DNA from: Henckelia pumila
Lineage: Eukaryota; Streptophyta; Magnoliopsida; Lamiales; Gesneriaceae
Assembly (NCBI RefSeq): GCF_033568475.1
Contig: NW_027331833.1
Location: 1,798,001 to 1,862,000, forward strand
Length of the DNA: 64,000 nt
Direction of reading: 5' to 3'
This document shows, piece after piece, positions 12,241 through 24,300 of the stretch (position 1 is its first letter; each line of letters begins with the position of its first letter). The notes beneath the pieces were generated by a model that had not been told where the DNA came from, did not search any database, and worked only from the letters and a program-made list of their open reading frames with translations. Position numbers and translations under genes: made by a program.

Positions 12241-12514
12241 AAGGGAAATGATTTTTTGCTCAAATAATATGTTTATTTTTTAGTTTTGGTCAATTAATTT
12301 TTTAAAGTTTGGTTTTGATAAGCTTAATTTTAATTTTTGGTTATTTAGTCCAGTTGCTGACGTGGCAGCTTTACATGTCAACATTTTCGGTGTCACGTCA
12401 GCAATTAAGCCAATAACATAAAACTAAAAATTAGTGTAATAAAACAAATTTTGAAAAGTTAATGGATCAAAACTAAAATATGAACAATTTAATGGACCAA
12501 AAAACTATTTTTCC
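12241..12514. mobile_element. MULE-type MITE family member
   Basis: The two halves are inverted copies: 'gttttggtcaattaa' ... 'agtttggttttga' on the left answers 'caaattttgaaaagttaatg' ... 'aatggaccaaaa' on the right. The centre is 'gctgacgtggcagc' ... 'gtgtcacgtcagca'. Its architecture matches 20248-20559 and the worn copy at 3389-3632. No exact 9-bp duplication is left. Confidence 0.65.
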
Positions 12515-12693
12515 AATTAAAATATATAGATATATATTATATATATATTAGACATTTAAATAATTTAGAAAATATATAAGATGTGATAATTATAAGTTTA
12601 TTAATTAGACTTTTTCAAAAACTAAGAATTTTACTAAGTAGGTATTTATTCTCCAAACAATAACTTAACAAAATAATTACAAATATTTTCAAT

Positions 12694-12923
12694 TGTTATA
12701 AATATATTATTATTATTATAGATGATTATCTTATTAAAGATATGTGATCAAGATAAATATGTCAAGATAATATTTGTAAATATTTGTATCTTGTAATCTT
12801 TCCCTATAAATAAGAGTGATTGAGTTTAATGAAAACTGCACCTGAGTATTGGCTCATATGAATTCTCTCTTCTCCCATGAATTCTCTCTACTCATCTCTC
12901 TATTTCTATTATGATTTATAACA
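12694..12923 (+). repeat. 5' LTR of the Copia-type element
   Basis: 230 bp, from TGTTATAAATATATT to ATTTATAACA. It includes a TATA-like 'ccctataaataag' near 12801 and pyrimidine-rich 'ctctcttctcccatgaattc' towards its end, the usual promoter and leader layout. Confidence 0.9.
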
Positions 12924-13159
12924 CGTTATCAGCATGATGCTGTAACCAACTGAGAATGAAAATAGTTCTCGTTTTATTGATGCTATTGAAATAGCACAAC
13001 GTGTTGTCAATACTCAAATTTATGGGAGATATTCATTGGTGCTCTAGAAGTAGCACAAAGATATATTCATTGGTGTTCTAGAAGTAGCACAATGAAATAA
13101 TTGATATATTGGTTCCCATGAAATATCATAAATATGTTGATGACTATAAAATAGCGCAA

Positions 13160-13500
13160 CATGATTTTATATTGAGAATTTAAAAAAATTCATGATCATG
13201 ATATAATATATTGAGAATTTTGAGAGATTCATGATTCAATTTTAATATATCGAAAGATATTCATGAATTCATGATATAATATATTGAATATTGAGATATT
13301 CAAGATTAAGATCTGATATAAGATCAAATATATTGAGAATCTAAAGAGATTCCTAGTTATAATATAATATTGAGAATCTAAAGAGATTCCTAGTTATAAT
13401 ATAATAATATATAGAGAATCTGAATAGATTCATGATAAAGAGGTGATATATGATTTCGTATATTGAGAAAGTGAAGAAATCATGATTGATATCTGATATG
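13160..13500 (+). repeat. Degenerate iterated motif inside the Copia-type element
   Basis: Words of the form 'atattgagaatctaaagaga' followed by 'ttcatgat' or 'ttcctagttataat' recur about eight times with spacing of roughly 40-50 bp, each copy differing slightly. Just upstream, 'tctagaagtagcacaa' is repeated at about 13044 and 13077. The run lies in the leader region between the 5' LTR and where gag would be. Confidence 0.7.
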
Positions 13501-16500
13501 ATATCAAATATTTACAAATATCATTGAAGAAATAGATCTCATTTCAAAATATATCAATATTGAAATATTGATAAAAAGATGCAAGATTTGATAATATTCG
13601 TAAAGAATATTAATATAAGATCCAAGATTTGGAAATATTCTTGAAGAATATAATTTAATGCCCTTTTGGTTGTTATGGATCTTATGAATTGGGAAATTAG
13701 TACAATTTCTCAATGAATATCGATATATGATCTAAAATTGTCAATATCCATAAAAAAATATTATTAAAGATATATGTGAGATATATATAAAAAGATATTG
13801 ACTTGATATCGATTCAAATCATATATTTGTTATTAATGCTCTAGAAGAAGCATGATATATTATTTGTCACTATTTTTATAATAGCGACTTGATGTTCAAT
13901 GATGAACTGCATAGACTATTGATTGAAAATTATGAATGTGCGGTAGTAAGATTGCAACACTATCAACCGGAAAAAAAAATAAATGTTAAACCCAATGAAT
14001 TTGACCATCATCTATATTGGGCAACGACGATGATGGATTGATGGTAGCCTATACATGATGGTGTTAATGGGTTAATATATGACTAACTTCAAGTCATTTT
14101 ATTTATTTATTGAACTAATTTATTTTTAAAAATTGAGTTTTTATTTCTGTTTAAACTAAATTTTGAAAAACTCTAGCATGTGTTTTGATTCACATAAATT
14201 ATTTTGATGATATAAAATAAGAACTATAAATTTCGTGAATCTATTCTATTAGTCAATATATTGCATGAGATATTGATTATGCAATTTGGTGATAAATTTT
14301 CTGATTTGAGAATTTTTATACTTTATATTGGGTTGTTAAATCTTTATTTAATAAAATTTGATTATGGATTTTAAATTCCTCAATTTTGATTGGGGATATA
14401 AATTTTGAATTTTTTCAATCATTTGATTAAACTATCATTTTTTTAAATTAATGATAGAGTATTTTTATCACATGTTATTATCTTACATGTAGGAACATGA
14501 ATTTAATGTGAAATGATATTCGTGATAGATCAAATGTCATTGTTGAAAGGTCTACTTGATGCATACATGTATTTGAAAAGGTACGTCCCATTTTTAATTT
14601 CAATTCTTTAATTATAATATCTTATTTATAGTATTTTGTTCAAGAAAAGACAATTATGAAAGTTGTCTGATTAATGTGGTCTATTCTTTTAAGTGAATGT
14701 GACAGTGCCAATGAACATATGTGATACATTGTGGTTGATTAATTCTTCAAGGAAGAATAAGTTATCTCGTATGAAGCGAGATATATGAATTATAAATTCG
14801 GCACAAAATATTGAGATATACGTCATAATCAAGTATTGTACTAACGTACATCGGTATCTCGTATCACTATCATACATGAAGTACTTAAAATAATTTTTGA
14901 TATCTATTAAGCAAGATATAAAAGTTTGTGGAGACCTTTGATGTCTACCCAAATCATATGTTTCATCGTATGTTGATATGAATGTATGAAAGATCTTGAA
15001 GATCGTTTGATTGACGATAAAAAAAATGATATGATGTGCTTGATATTATAAAATAGTGATACACAATATTGACGTATGTGTATTTTTGAATCTAGTAGAT
15101 ATTGATTTGGTTTAAATAGTATATTACAAATCAATATTTCTAGAAGAGCTAGAAAGCTCCAGAAGTATCATTGATACAAATACTTTCAGAGTTTGACATA
15201 ATTGATTGAATTGAGCATTGAAATTATATAAATAGTTGAAAAACTATTGATAGTGTACAATGATATTAATGAATAAGCCAAAAGTTCATGTATCGATAAA
15301 TATGAATGTTTTTGAATCAAAGATCCAGAAGATTTTATGAATTTTTATTGGCTTATCAAATTTGATATCACTATCATTAGCTCAAATTGGTAGAGAATCC
15401 CCATATTATCTGGAATAAATAAATAACGTGAGCCCACGAAGCGCAACATGATGTTTGCGAAAATACGTATTGAGAAAAACTTCCAGAATATGTAATCAAG
15501 ACAAGCTTGATAAAAAAAAGAGGATATGCATATCAATTTTATGATTATAAATACGTTGGTTTAGTTGATTTATTTTGCCTCCAATCAACTATTAAACCAT
15601 GAAAATAAATGCGTGATACTTGGGGATATCTGAAAGATATATATAAATATTATGACAAATGCTCATGCACTGAAAGTTAATGTTTTTGCGAGAAATGCAC
15701 TACATAAATCTCTTTAAGAGATTGTAAATATGCTGGAAATAAATTGAATCTTATAATCATTTATCTTGAGAAATGAGATTTTATGACACGAAATTCTCAT
15801 TTATTATTCTTGTAAAACAATGTTTCCAACATTGAGGGGGAGGAAATAGAAGCTACAAGAATATTTGAGATCGATCACAATGAAATATAAAGTGAACATG
15901 ATGTTCAAAGTTTAAATCTCAAAATATATTATTGTGTATAAGATCGTTTAGCTTCATTTATGTTCAAGTTGAACAATTTATATAAATCATCTTTAGTGAC
16001 GAAAAACCCCTTTAAAGAAAATGAGTGAATATCTCAATGTGAAAAGAATAATGGAGGCTGGTCGTTGTGAAAATAAATTAATGTCCTGCAGGACCATATC
16101 TTATATTACTTGCAAGTAAATAAAAAATACGCTAGAAGCGCGAACGACCAATTATTTCAATGAATCCAATTTGGATTATGTTATTCTTGAGAATAACAAG
16201 TATATAAAAGATGAGAATTCACAAATTATTTGGGATCGAAATAATATAATCATTCGTGTGTTTTGCTATTACGCAAAATGATGATTATTTTGAACTACAA
16301 CTTGTTGAAATTTCAATAACAATAATATGTGGCAATATGAGCAAATACTAGCAAAGTTTCTGATCAAAGTATTTCAAGCGGATTATGAAAAAATATTTGC
16401 ACTTATCGTGGATGCACTGATTTGATGGTGATACATATAGAAACATACTCGAAAGATTCGATGCTCAAAATATTGTTTTTGCAAACTTGAAGAAGAAGAA

Positions 16501-16631
16501 AAGATATTTGGTCTTGAAGTACCATATATATGACAAAATCAGCATCTAATCAATTTTTGGCAAATAAGTGCATAAGATTGAAATATTAAGAGTTAATAAT
16601 TTCAAGTGATGCTTGCAAGAGGGGAAGCAAT

Positions 16632-16905
16632 TAAAGTTGTACTTTTTTTCCCTTGTCTATGATTTTTCCCACGTGATTTTTCATAACAAGGTTTTTAATG
16701 AGGCAATTAACAAGTATCAAGAGATGTCGTACTCTTTTTCCTTTATTAGGATTTTGTCCCACTGGGTTTTTTCTAATAAGGTTTTAACGAGGCGCATCCA
16801 TCGTCGGGAAGATATCCAAAGAAAATATATGTTGTTGTACTCTTTTTCCTTCGTTCAGATTTTTCCCACGAGGTTTTACTGTCAATATTTTAACGAGGCA
16901 ACACT
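16632..16905 (+). repeat. Three tandem copies of a 3'-terminal Copia motif
   Basis: A block reading 'gtactctttttcct...' then 'ttttcccac' or 'ttgtcccac' then 'aaggttttaacgaggc' occurs three times (starting about 16637, 16728 and 16836). Similar blocks upstream of the 3' LTR are familiar in plant Copia elements. Here they are iterated with divergence. Confidence 0.75.
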
Positions 16906-16995
16906 TGAGTCCCGATGAAGTTCCCGAGCATCCATCTTGACAAATGGAGATTTTGAAGAATTGGTTGCTTGTGCAAATAATCATCTAAGGGGGAG

Positions 16996-17225
16996 TGTTA
17001 TAAATATATTATTATTATTATAGATGATTATCTTATTAAAGATATGTGATCAAGATAAATATGTCAAGATAATATTTGTAAAGATTTGTATCTTGTAATC
17101 TTTCCCTATAAATAAGGGTGATTGAGTTTAATGAAAACTGCACCTAAGTATTGGCTCATATGAATTCTCTCTTCTCCCATGAATTCTCTCTACTCATTTC
17201 TCTATTTCTATTATGATTTATAACA
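16996..17225 (+). repeat. 3' LTR of the Copia-type element
   Basis: 230 bp, nearly identical to 12694-12923, directly preceded by a purine tract (ctaaggggag) and followed by the target-site duplication tcaat. Confidence 0.9.
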
Positions 17226-17320
17226 TCAATATAATTTTAAGAATTATAGCTACTCCCTCCAAGTTTAACAATCTAAGTCAAAAATTGATTAAGCCAAACT
17301 GATCAGTCTAAATCAACTAA

Positions 17321-17738
17321 GGGCATGATTTGTATAAAGGAATGAGATGGGAATGGATTGAGCATTCTCATCTCATTCCTCATACCTATGTTTGGTATGA
17401 ACATGGGAATGAGACCATTTCCATGGGAATGGCTATTCCCATGTTCATGGGAATGGCCATTCCACCCATTTTGAATGGAAATGGTCATTCCCACTATCCT
17501 TTTTTATTTTTGTAAGAAATTTTTTTTATATTTATTTTATTCTTATCAATCTAACCTTATATAATAATAACAATAATATTTAATATTATTTATATATAAA
17601 AAAACAAATTATTATATTATTATTTTACTATTATATATAAATAATTATTATTACGTATATATCATTATTATTAATATGATTTATTATATATTTATCTATC
17701 GATATTGTTATTTAATAAATATTAGTTTAAAAAATTAA

Positions 17739-17776
<38 letters not shown>

Positions 17777-18208
17777 TATTTTATTTTATTATTTAACTAA
17801 TACTAATAATAATTATTATTATATTTTGAATTTTTATTATTATAATAATTATTTTTTTATTATCTTAAAAATATTATTATATTAAAAAATATTTTAAAAA
17901 ATATTCCGATTAATATATAAGATAAATGAAATAAAATAAAATAATTTTATAATATTATTAATTTAGTATTTAATAATAGTAATAATATTAATAATAATAA
18001 TAATAATAATAACATATGAGTAGTTATTATTTTTTTCTTTTTGATTAAAAATATTTGATTATTAAAACAATTTCATTCCATTCCATTCCATTTTTTTCAA
18101 TATCAATCTTTGGAATGGAATAAAAGTATCATTCCATTCTCGTTGTCATTCCATTCTATAGTTGATTCCATTCCTTCTTTATTCCATTCTAACGTATCAA
18201 TCATGCCC
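17321..18208. mobile_element. PIF/Harbinger-like MITE with GGGCATGATT ends
   Basis: The left end GGGCATGATTTGTATA and inverted right end GGGCATGATTGATACG are each flanked by TAA (17318-17320 and 18209-18211). Subterminal blocks repeat 'ggaatggaat' and 'cattccattcc' in inverted order. The centre (about 17520-18050) is extremely AT-rich, with a (TTA)n run near 17738-17770. Confidence 0.8.
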
Positions 18209-18309
18209 TAAATGACTAAGTTCATTACCGAACTAGACTACTATACTAACACTACTATGACTATGACCTGGTCCCTTGGACAACAAAATTGAACTGGATG
18301 ATCAACTAA

Positions 18310-18659
18310 GACGCCGTTTGATTTGAGGTATGGTATAAGTAATATATAGATAAGTAATATAATGTAATAAAAAAATAAATAAGAAATGATAGTTAAAATA
18401 GTGTTGGATTTGATTGAAAGATTATAGTTTATTTGATTTGATTGATTAAATTTTATATAAAAATGTTAAATGACTATTTTGTCCTTTTAATAATAAATAA
18501 AATAAAAATTATATTATTTATAAGGGGTAATATAGTAATTTAAATTCAATGATTTGATTGATGTGAGATAAATAATTAATGATTTCATTGATTTAAAATA
18601 AATAGTTAATAAATGGATAAATAATATGATGAGAAGAACGTGAGATATGATGTGATAAG

Positions 18660-18694
<35 letters not shown>

Positions 18695-18717
18695 TAATAT
18701 GTGAACAGAACGGTGCC
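18310..18717. mobile_element. PIF/Harbinger-like MITE
   Basis: The left end gacgccgtttgatttgag and inverted right end ggcaccgttctgttcac are flanked by TAA at 18307-18309 and 18718-18720. It contains the same 'aaatagttaat' and 'gatttgattga' words, in opposite orientation, as the MITE at 10922-11660, so the two are probably related. An AT dinucleotide tract lies at about 18661-18691. Confidence 0.7.
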
Positions 18718-19530
18718 TAAAGATATAGTCTAGCGAACTGAATGAATGAATCAGTCATTATCCAACCAAATTCCCTAAGCTGAGCTGGAATTTAGTAAAC
18801 TTTCCCGTAAAAACAGTCATTGATTATCCGTAAGCATTACTTTCAATAGTCAGAAAAGGACAATGGCATGGAGCAAGACAAGATTAACGGCTACTATATT
18901 TGAAACGAATACAATTTGATTTATTGACCGTTAAATCAGAATCTTATAAATAGAAAATGATATTGGTCCGACTAGGTGTTCTGTGATCTTCGCATAATTT
19001 CAAGTATTCAAGCTTTTAAGAGCTGAACTGATAAAAGTATCCTAGCACACTTTTCATATTTGAAATCTGATCACTGAGGATTGTATTTGTGCTTAAGATT
19101 CAAGTGTAGAAATACTTAAGAATTGAAAGTAAGAAAACTGCTCAACTATTATAAAGCTTACTAGGAGTTTCAGTTAGATAGTGTTAAGTCCTACTGAACT
19201 GGATTGTTACAAGGTGTTGTAATTGTCAAAACCTTCTGGTGAAAATTCTTCTCACAAGGAAGAAGTGACATAGGAGTTGTTCAAAGTCTTCGAACATCCT
19301 TAAACAAAATTGTGACATTTACTTTTTCAGCAAGCATTTTTCATTACCTTCTTGTTCTTGTGTTCAATCTGTCAGTTCCGCACAGAACTGATCTATTAGC
19401 CAACAGATATAATAGACTCATCGAGAATTAAAAATTCTAAGTTGTTAATCCAACCGAAATATATTAAAAGAAATCAGTGTGATTATTTATTCAACCCCTT
19501 TTCTAAATCAATCGTCCGATCTTAACATAT

Positions 19531-20840
19531 AACAAAAATTATAATTAATGTCTATTACTTCCTCAACAAAAGTTTCATTAAAAAAAATAAAATATAATTA
19601 GCCTATTTTATCCTCTACTTTATATCATGAACTTATTATTTTTTTAAAAAAAGAGTCACAATGAATTCATAAATCATTCACCCTTATTTAATTAAAACTT
19701 CTAAAAAAATAATTATGAAAATATTAAAAAGTACCACCAAAGGACATTTTGATCAAGTTGTAATAAATCCTATTAATAAAATGGTAAAGTTTGAATTATG
19801 CATAAATTTTTGGATGATATATAATTTACTTTCAATTAAAATTTTGTAATGGAGGGGTAATATATAAGATAAATGAAAATATTAAGTGGTGGTGAGCTTA
19901 TTAAATTTTTTGAATTTTTTTTAATTGCGATAGATCTGAAATGAGGAAAACATAACTTATCCTTAATTATTAATTCTTAAATGAATTTCAGATTGAAGTG
20001 TGTAAAGTGTCTGTAATATATTTGCGTAGACAAGAAGTGGCTCCAACGAGGCGTGGAAGCCCCATCTCCAACCTGGCAACTTCTATCCTTTAAAGTTACA
20101 CGGTTAGACACTCCAAAATGATCATCTCTTCGTCGCTATCGATACCTAAATTTAGGACCAAATTATAAAAAAATATTATTTTTATGTCAAAATATTACTT
20201 TTTATTATAAATATGAACATAGTTGATTCATTTCACCAATAAATATTGGAAAAAAATACTTTTTTTGGTCCATTAATTTATCCATGTTTTGGTTTTGGTC
20301 CATTAACTTTGCAAAATTTGGTTTTGGTGCATTAACTTTTAATTTTCAGTTATTTTGATCCAACTGCATACGTGTCAGCTATACATTGACACACATCATC
20401 CGGAAAATGCTGACGTGTGTCAATGTCTAGCTGACACGTGTGCAGTTGCACCAAAGTCATTGAATATTAAAACTTAATGTACCAAAACTAAATTTTAAAA
20501 AATTAATGGATCAAAACCAAAACATTGACAAATTAATCGATCAAAAAAAATATTTTCCCTAAAAATTAGTAATATATCTCACAAAAAACTCACCGTTGTA
20601 AAATAGTGATGTCAATTATAAGTGTAATCAATATTTTTTTTCCTCCATTTAAAGAGCAATCTAAACAATACACCATCTCAATGGAAAAAAAAAAATCAAT
20701 AATTTAGAACAAAATATCAAATTTGAAATTAAATTATAACAAAATTTCGTGTACAATGTCTTTAAGAGGGTTTTCGAGTTGATGGAGTTGGTAAACTCTT
20801 GGCAAATAGTCAAGGAGTTCGATTCTCTTATCAACTCTTT
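19531..20840. other. Intergenic region before the ICME gene
   Basis: AT-rich non-coding DNA. The only element I can define is the MITE at 20248-20559. A less AT-rich patch at 20030-20105 (caagaagtggctccaacgag) is not recognised. Confidence 0.5.
20248..20559. mobile_element. MULE-type MITE, best-preserved member of its family
   Basis: The ends ggaaaaaaatactttttttg and the inverse at 20559 are complementary. Inner arms pair 'ggtccattaactt' with 'aattaatggatc'. The centre holds 'gacgtgtgtcaatgtc' and 'gctgacacgtgtgcag'. The 9-bp flanks ataaatatt and ctaaaaatt match at seven positions, so a decayed 9-bp duplication is possible. Confidence 0.7.
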
Positions 20841-20845
20841 CTCAC

Positions 20846-21133
20846 ACGAGCTTATCGCACAAAACTTGTTCAGTGCGATTTACCTAATTAATTTGGTTTG
20901 CAAGCTATTTGGGTTAACCCAGAGTTTACCGAGTGCACTAGAAGGCGAGAGTGTCGCGTAAAACTTGTTCCGTGCAGTTTACCTAACTATTTTAGTTAGC
21001 ATACTATTGCGTTTGTCAAAATTTATCCATTGCACTAGAAAACGGGCGTATCACATATGAGTTGCTTAATCTAATTTGCCTAACTAACTTATTTTACAAT
21101 ATATTGCGTTAACTTAAAATTTACGGGATACAC
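20846..21133. repeat. Three decaying ~98-bp tandem repeats upstream of ICME
   Basis: Units start at about 20846, 20945 and 21043. Each carries 'gcacaaaacttgttc'-like, 'tttacctaact'-like and 'gcactagaa'-like words in the same order. Units 1 and 2 stay in the same reading frame and translate to similar text (QNLFSAIYLINLV against NLFRAVYLTILV), apart from one stop. The array ends about 170 bp before the ICME start codon. Confidence 0.75.
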
Positions 21134-21301
21134 GGAAAATAATTATGGTAAAATATCAACTTTTTCTCATTTTCTTCTCCTGCTGTCCGCAGTCTTGCAG
21201 CTTTATCCTCATCAAGATTCTTTCGTCGTCAATTGCAACTAACTTAACAGTCGCCCATTCAAAGCAATAATTTATTCCAATCCTTCCCACACATTATAAA
21301 T

Positions 21302-24300
21302 ATGCCATCAAATCCCACTTCATCTTTGCCATTTTTATCGTCTCCATTAATGTCACAAACCGCAGCTGCTGCATCCAAACTTCTGATGCCTTCATTTCTT
21401 GAAGATGAAACCAGGCCCTTTATTCCAAGAACCTCGAGTTACACTTACGCCGCCAATTCCATTTGGTATCAGCAGCAGACCCGGAGGAGCGTGGAGAGCG
21501 GCAGTGCTTCTCTTCTCGCCCTCTCCGCCGTCTGCCGCCAGTCTTTCACTCAGGACATACGGCGAGCTGCCTCCTATACTTATATCTTAACAACTCGGAT
21601 TCGTTTCAAGATGTTGCTGTATCTTGGGTGAAACAAAGTTTCCTGCTTTTTCTTTACAGCCATTTACGAAATGCACTGAAGTTCTATTATATATGATTAT
21701 ATATATTTAGAAAACTTGCATAAATAGAAATTTGAAAGGCCTTTTGTTAGAAAAATTGCATTGTGGTCTGTTTCTTTCCTGTCTTTCAAGTGGTTCATTA
21801 CTTGCATTTTGCAATTAAGTATTCATTTTGCGATCCATAGAGTTTATATATCTTCCAAGAAGCACAGCATTATTTAAACACGTATTTGATTTTATACTGA
21901 ACACCTTTGAATCATTTAAATTTATTCAGGCTAGGCTATAAATGGATTACAGGAATTCTTGCTCTCGGGTGTTATGCTTTCCTTCTTCTCCCTGGTTTTT
22001 TACAAGGTATTATTAAACATACATTGTCGTTTAACCGACATTTTTCAATATTTTCTATCAAAAGATGAATATGAGAGTTACATTACCTGACGAAATGTAA
22101 TTTGTAATGCAGTTGGATATAATTACTTCTACTCTGGCTACATTCATAGAGATATAGTTTATGGAGACCAGCCCAGAAATAGGTAGAGTTCATAACAATG
22201 TATTTTAGATGTTATATTTTACTTCAACTGTAACTAGTTAGACATCATATATGATGATTGATGCTATCTCTATTATTTGTAACTGTTTCATGGGATACAT
22301 TATCGAGATTTTCTTGTGCAGGCTTGATCTCTATTTACCGAAAAACAGAGATGGACTGAAGCCAGTAGTCGCATTTGTAACTGGTGGAGCCTGGATTATT
22401 GGGTGTGTCGTCATTCTTGTTTGCTTTGATATTTTTAATATGGGAATGTATGTTTCTTCTGTCAGAATAGTACTAGAAAAAAAGCTCTGCTCAGATGATT
22501 TAAATTTGAAACATGGACTATTATATTTCATTGTTATTTGTGTAGAAGAAAAACACATATTTGCGAATTGGACGGCTGTGAATCTTGACGAAGTAATGCT
22601 TAAGAGAAAATGGCTATGGTTATGTCATCTGAAACACAGAAAGTTTGGTGTTCCAAAGTTAGTGTCAGACAAATTAGAGCACCAAAGAACTGAACCTAGC
22701 AATATTTAGTAGCAGAAATAAAAGATTGACTTGGCTAGTTATATTTCTGAAGCCACAGCAGAGAGAAGTTTTATATGAACCAAACCATGCATTAATAAGA
22801 CTTTTTAAGTTACAAAAAAAATCGGTTAAAATTTCTTTGGCTAAGCTTCATTGTTGGATCTTTCTTCTTGATGAATTTTGACAATCATTTTCTCAGTACA
22901 GTAATAGAGCGTGGGGTTCGCTCTTAGGACAACAGCTATCAGAAAGAGATATCATTGTAGCTTGCATAGACTACAGGTATATTAATCTACTAGATCAATC
23001 ATTTTTACTCGATGGATGCTTACAAGATTTGTCCCGGAATTAAGCATGGGAGCCATGCTGAGATCAATGAATTCTAACTCAGATCATTTTGGGAAAAATC
23101 AATGCAAAATATTTTAATTTTCAGTCTGATCCATAGTGACAAAACAATGTAGTCCCAGCGGCCTGCCGGTCTTGATTTTAATATTCAGACAGAGCTCTTT
23201 GATCTAATATCTTATATAACCCCCATTTTTCATGCATTAATTAAATTGGTATCTGAAAATCAAACACAGTAACTGGTACATTTGTCTGCCAACTACTTTA
23301 GAGAAGATTATGTTAATGGTCCTTTATGTGGCTCACCGATATAGCTATTTTTGTATGATAGGAATTTCCCACAGGGTACAATTAGTGACATGGTGAAAGA
23401 TGTTTCTCAAGGTATCTCATTTGTTTGCAATAATATTGCTGATTATGGAGGTGATCCTAACAGGTAGTCTGTTTGTTTTTTTCATTTGCTCAAGATTAAC
23501 ACTCTTAACTATCCGGCAATTATGGTTAATGCTCTTTTTGTTCGTTTAGAATTTTCCTCATGGGACAGTCAGCTGGTGCGCATATTGCTGCTTGTGCTCT
23601 ACTGGAGCAGGCAATCAAAGAATCTAGGGGAGGGAAGAGTTCTTGGAGTGTGTCTCAAATAAAATCGTATTTTGGTTTATCTGGAGGGTGAGCTTTTGTA
23701 TTCTAAATCACTCTCGTCGAATTAAACATATTTTTTTTCAATGGAAACTTTGCAATTATCTGTGAACGTGTCTGAACGATTTCATTGGGAGGCGGAACAG
23801 ATATGCACAATGAAGGTGGTTTTATATATATTTATTATATGTAACTTGAAATTGTAATTATTGTTTTTGAAAATTCTCTTATAATCAAGGTTATGAGAGC
23901 TTCTAGATTCTGCTTCAGAAGTATTGACATTTAATTTGCAAACAGAAATAGTCAATAACATTGACAAGATATAGAGTATAGTTGTTCTTGGTATGATTTA
24001 CCTCCCATCTTTGTTTTTGTGCTTCTATCTTTCCTTTCATACGAGTTTAAGGTCTTGCTAGAATCTCTCATCTTCTGTTGCTTCAGTCTCCTTTCAGTAA
24101 CCTGTGTTCAATAACTCCAAGTAGCTCTTCTTCCTGACAGCTTTGGATGACAGCTGATCAAATACTATCTGATTCTCAGTGGAATGAGAAAATTGTTGGA
24201 AACTTCTTGTCTTTGTATGTCTGGATTGGAATTTAACTGGCATTTTCAATTTTATGGACAGGTACAATTTTCTCAACCTGGTGGATCATTTCCACAGTCG

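Larger units (their letters stand above)
12694..17225 (+). mobile_element. Complete but coding-poor Copia-type LTR retrotransposon
   Basis: Two 230-bp LTRs, both starting TGTTATAAATA and ending ATAACA, flank 4.07 kb of internal DNA. A perfect 5-bp target-site duplication, tcaat, lies at 12689-12693 and 17226-17230. The sequence after the 5' LTR (cgttatcagcatga) resembles the primer-binding region seen in many plant Copia elements, and a ctaaggggag-type polypurine tract precedes the 3' LTR. By eye the LTRs differ at about four positions. I find no intact gag or pol reading frame; the interior is full of stops in all frames. It is either a long-decayed copy or a non-autonomous derivative. The close LTR match argues for the latter. 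Confidence 0.88.
17231..19530. repeat. Probable LTR relic interrupted by two MITEs
   Basis: After removing the MITEs at 17321-18208 and 18310-18717, the remaining sequence reads like one long LTR. It has a leader with 'aatcttataaatagaaaatg' (TATA-like near 18942), transcribed-leader style text, and an end 'ttattcaacccc'...'atcgtccgatcttaaca' that resembles the 3' end of large Copia LTRs. No partner LTR or clear 5' border is visible, so this is an inference from texture. Confidence 0.35.

Noticed and set aside
18942-19500. Possible short gene after the second PIF MITE
   Set aside because: Stops in all frames; texture fits an LTR leader better than exons.
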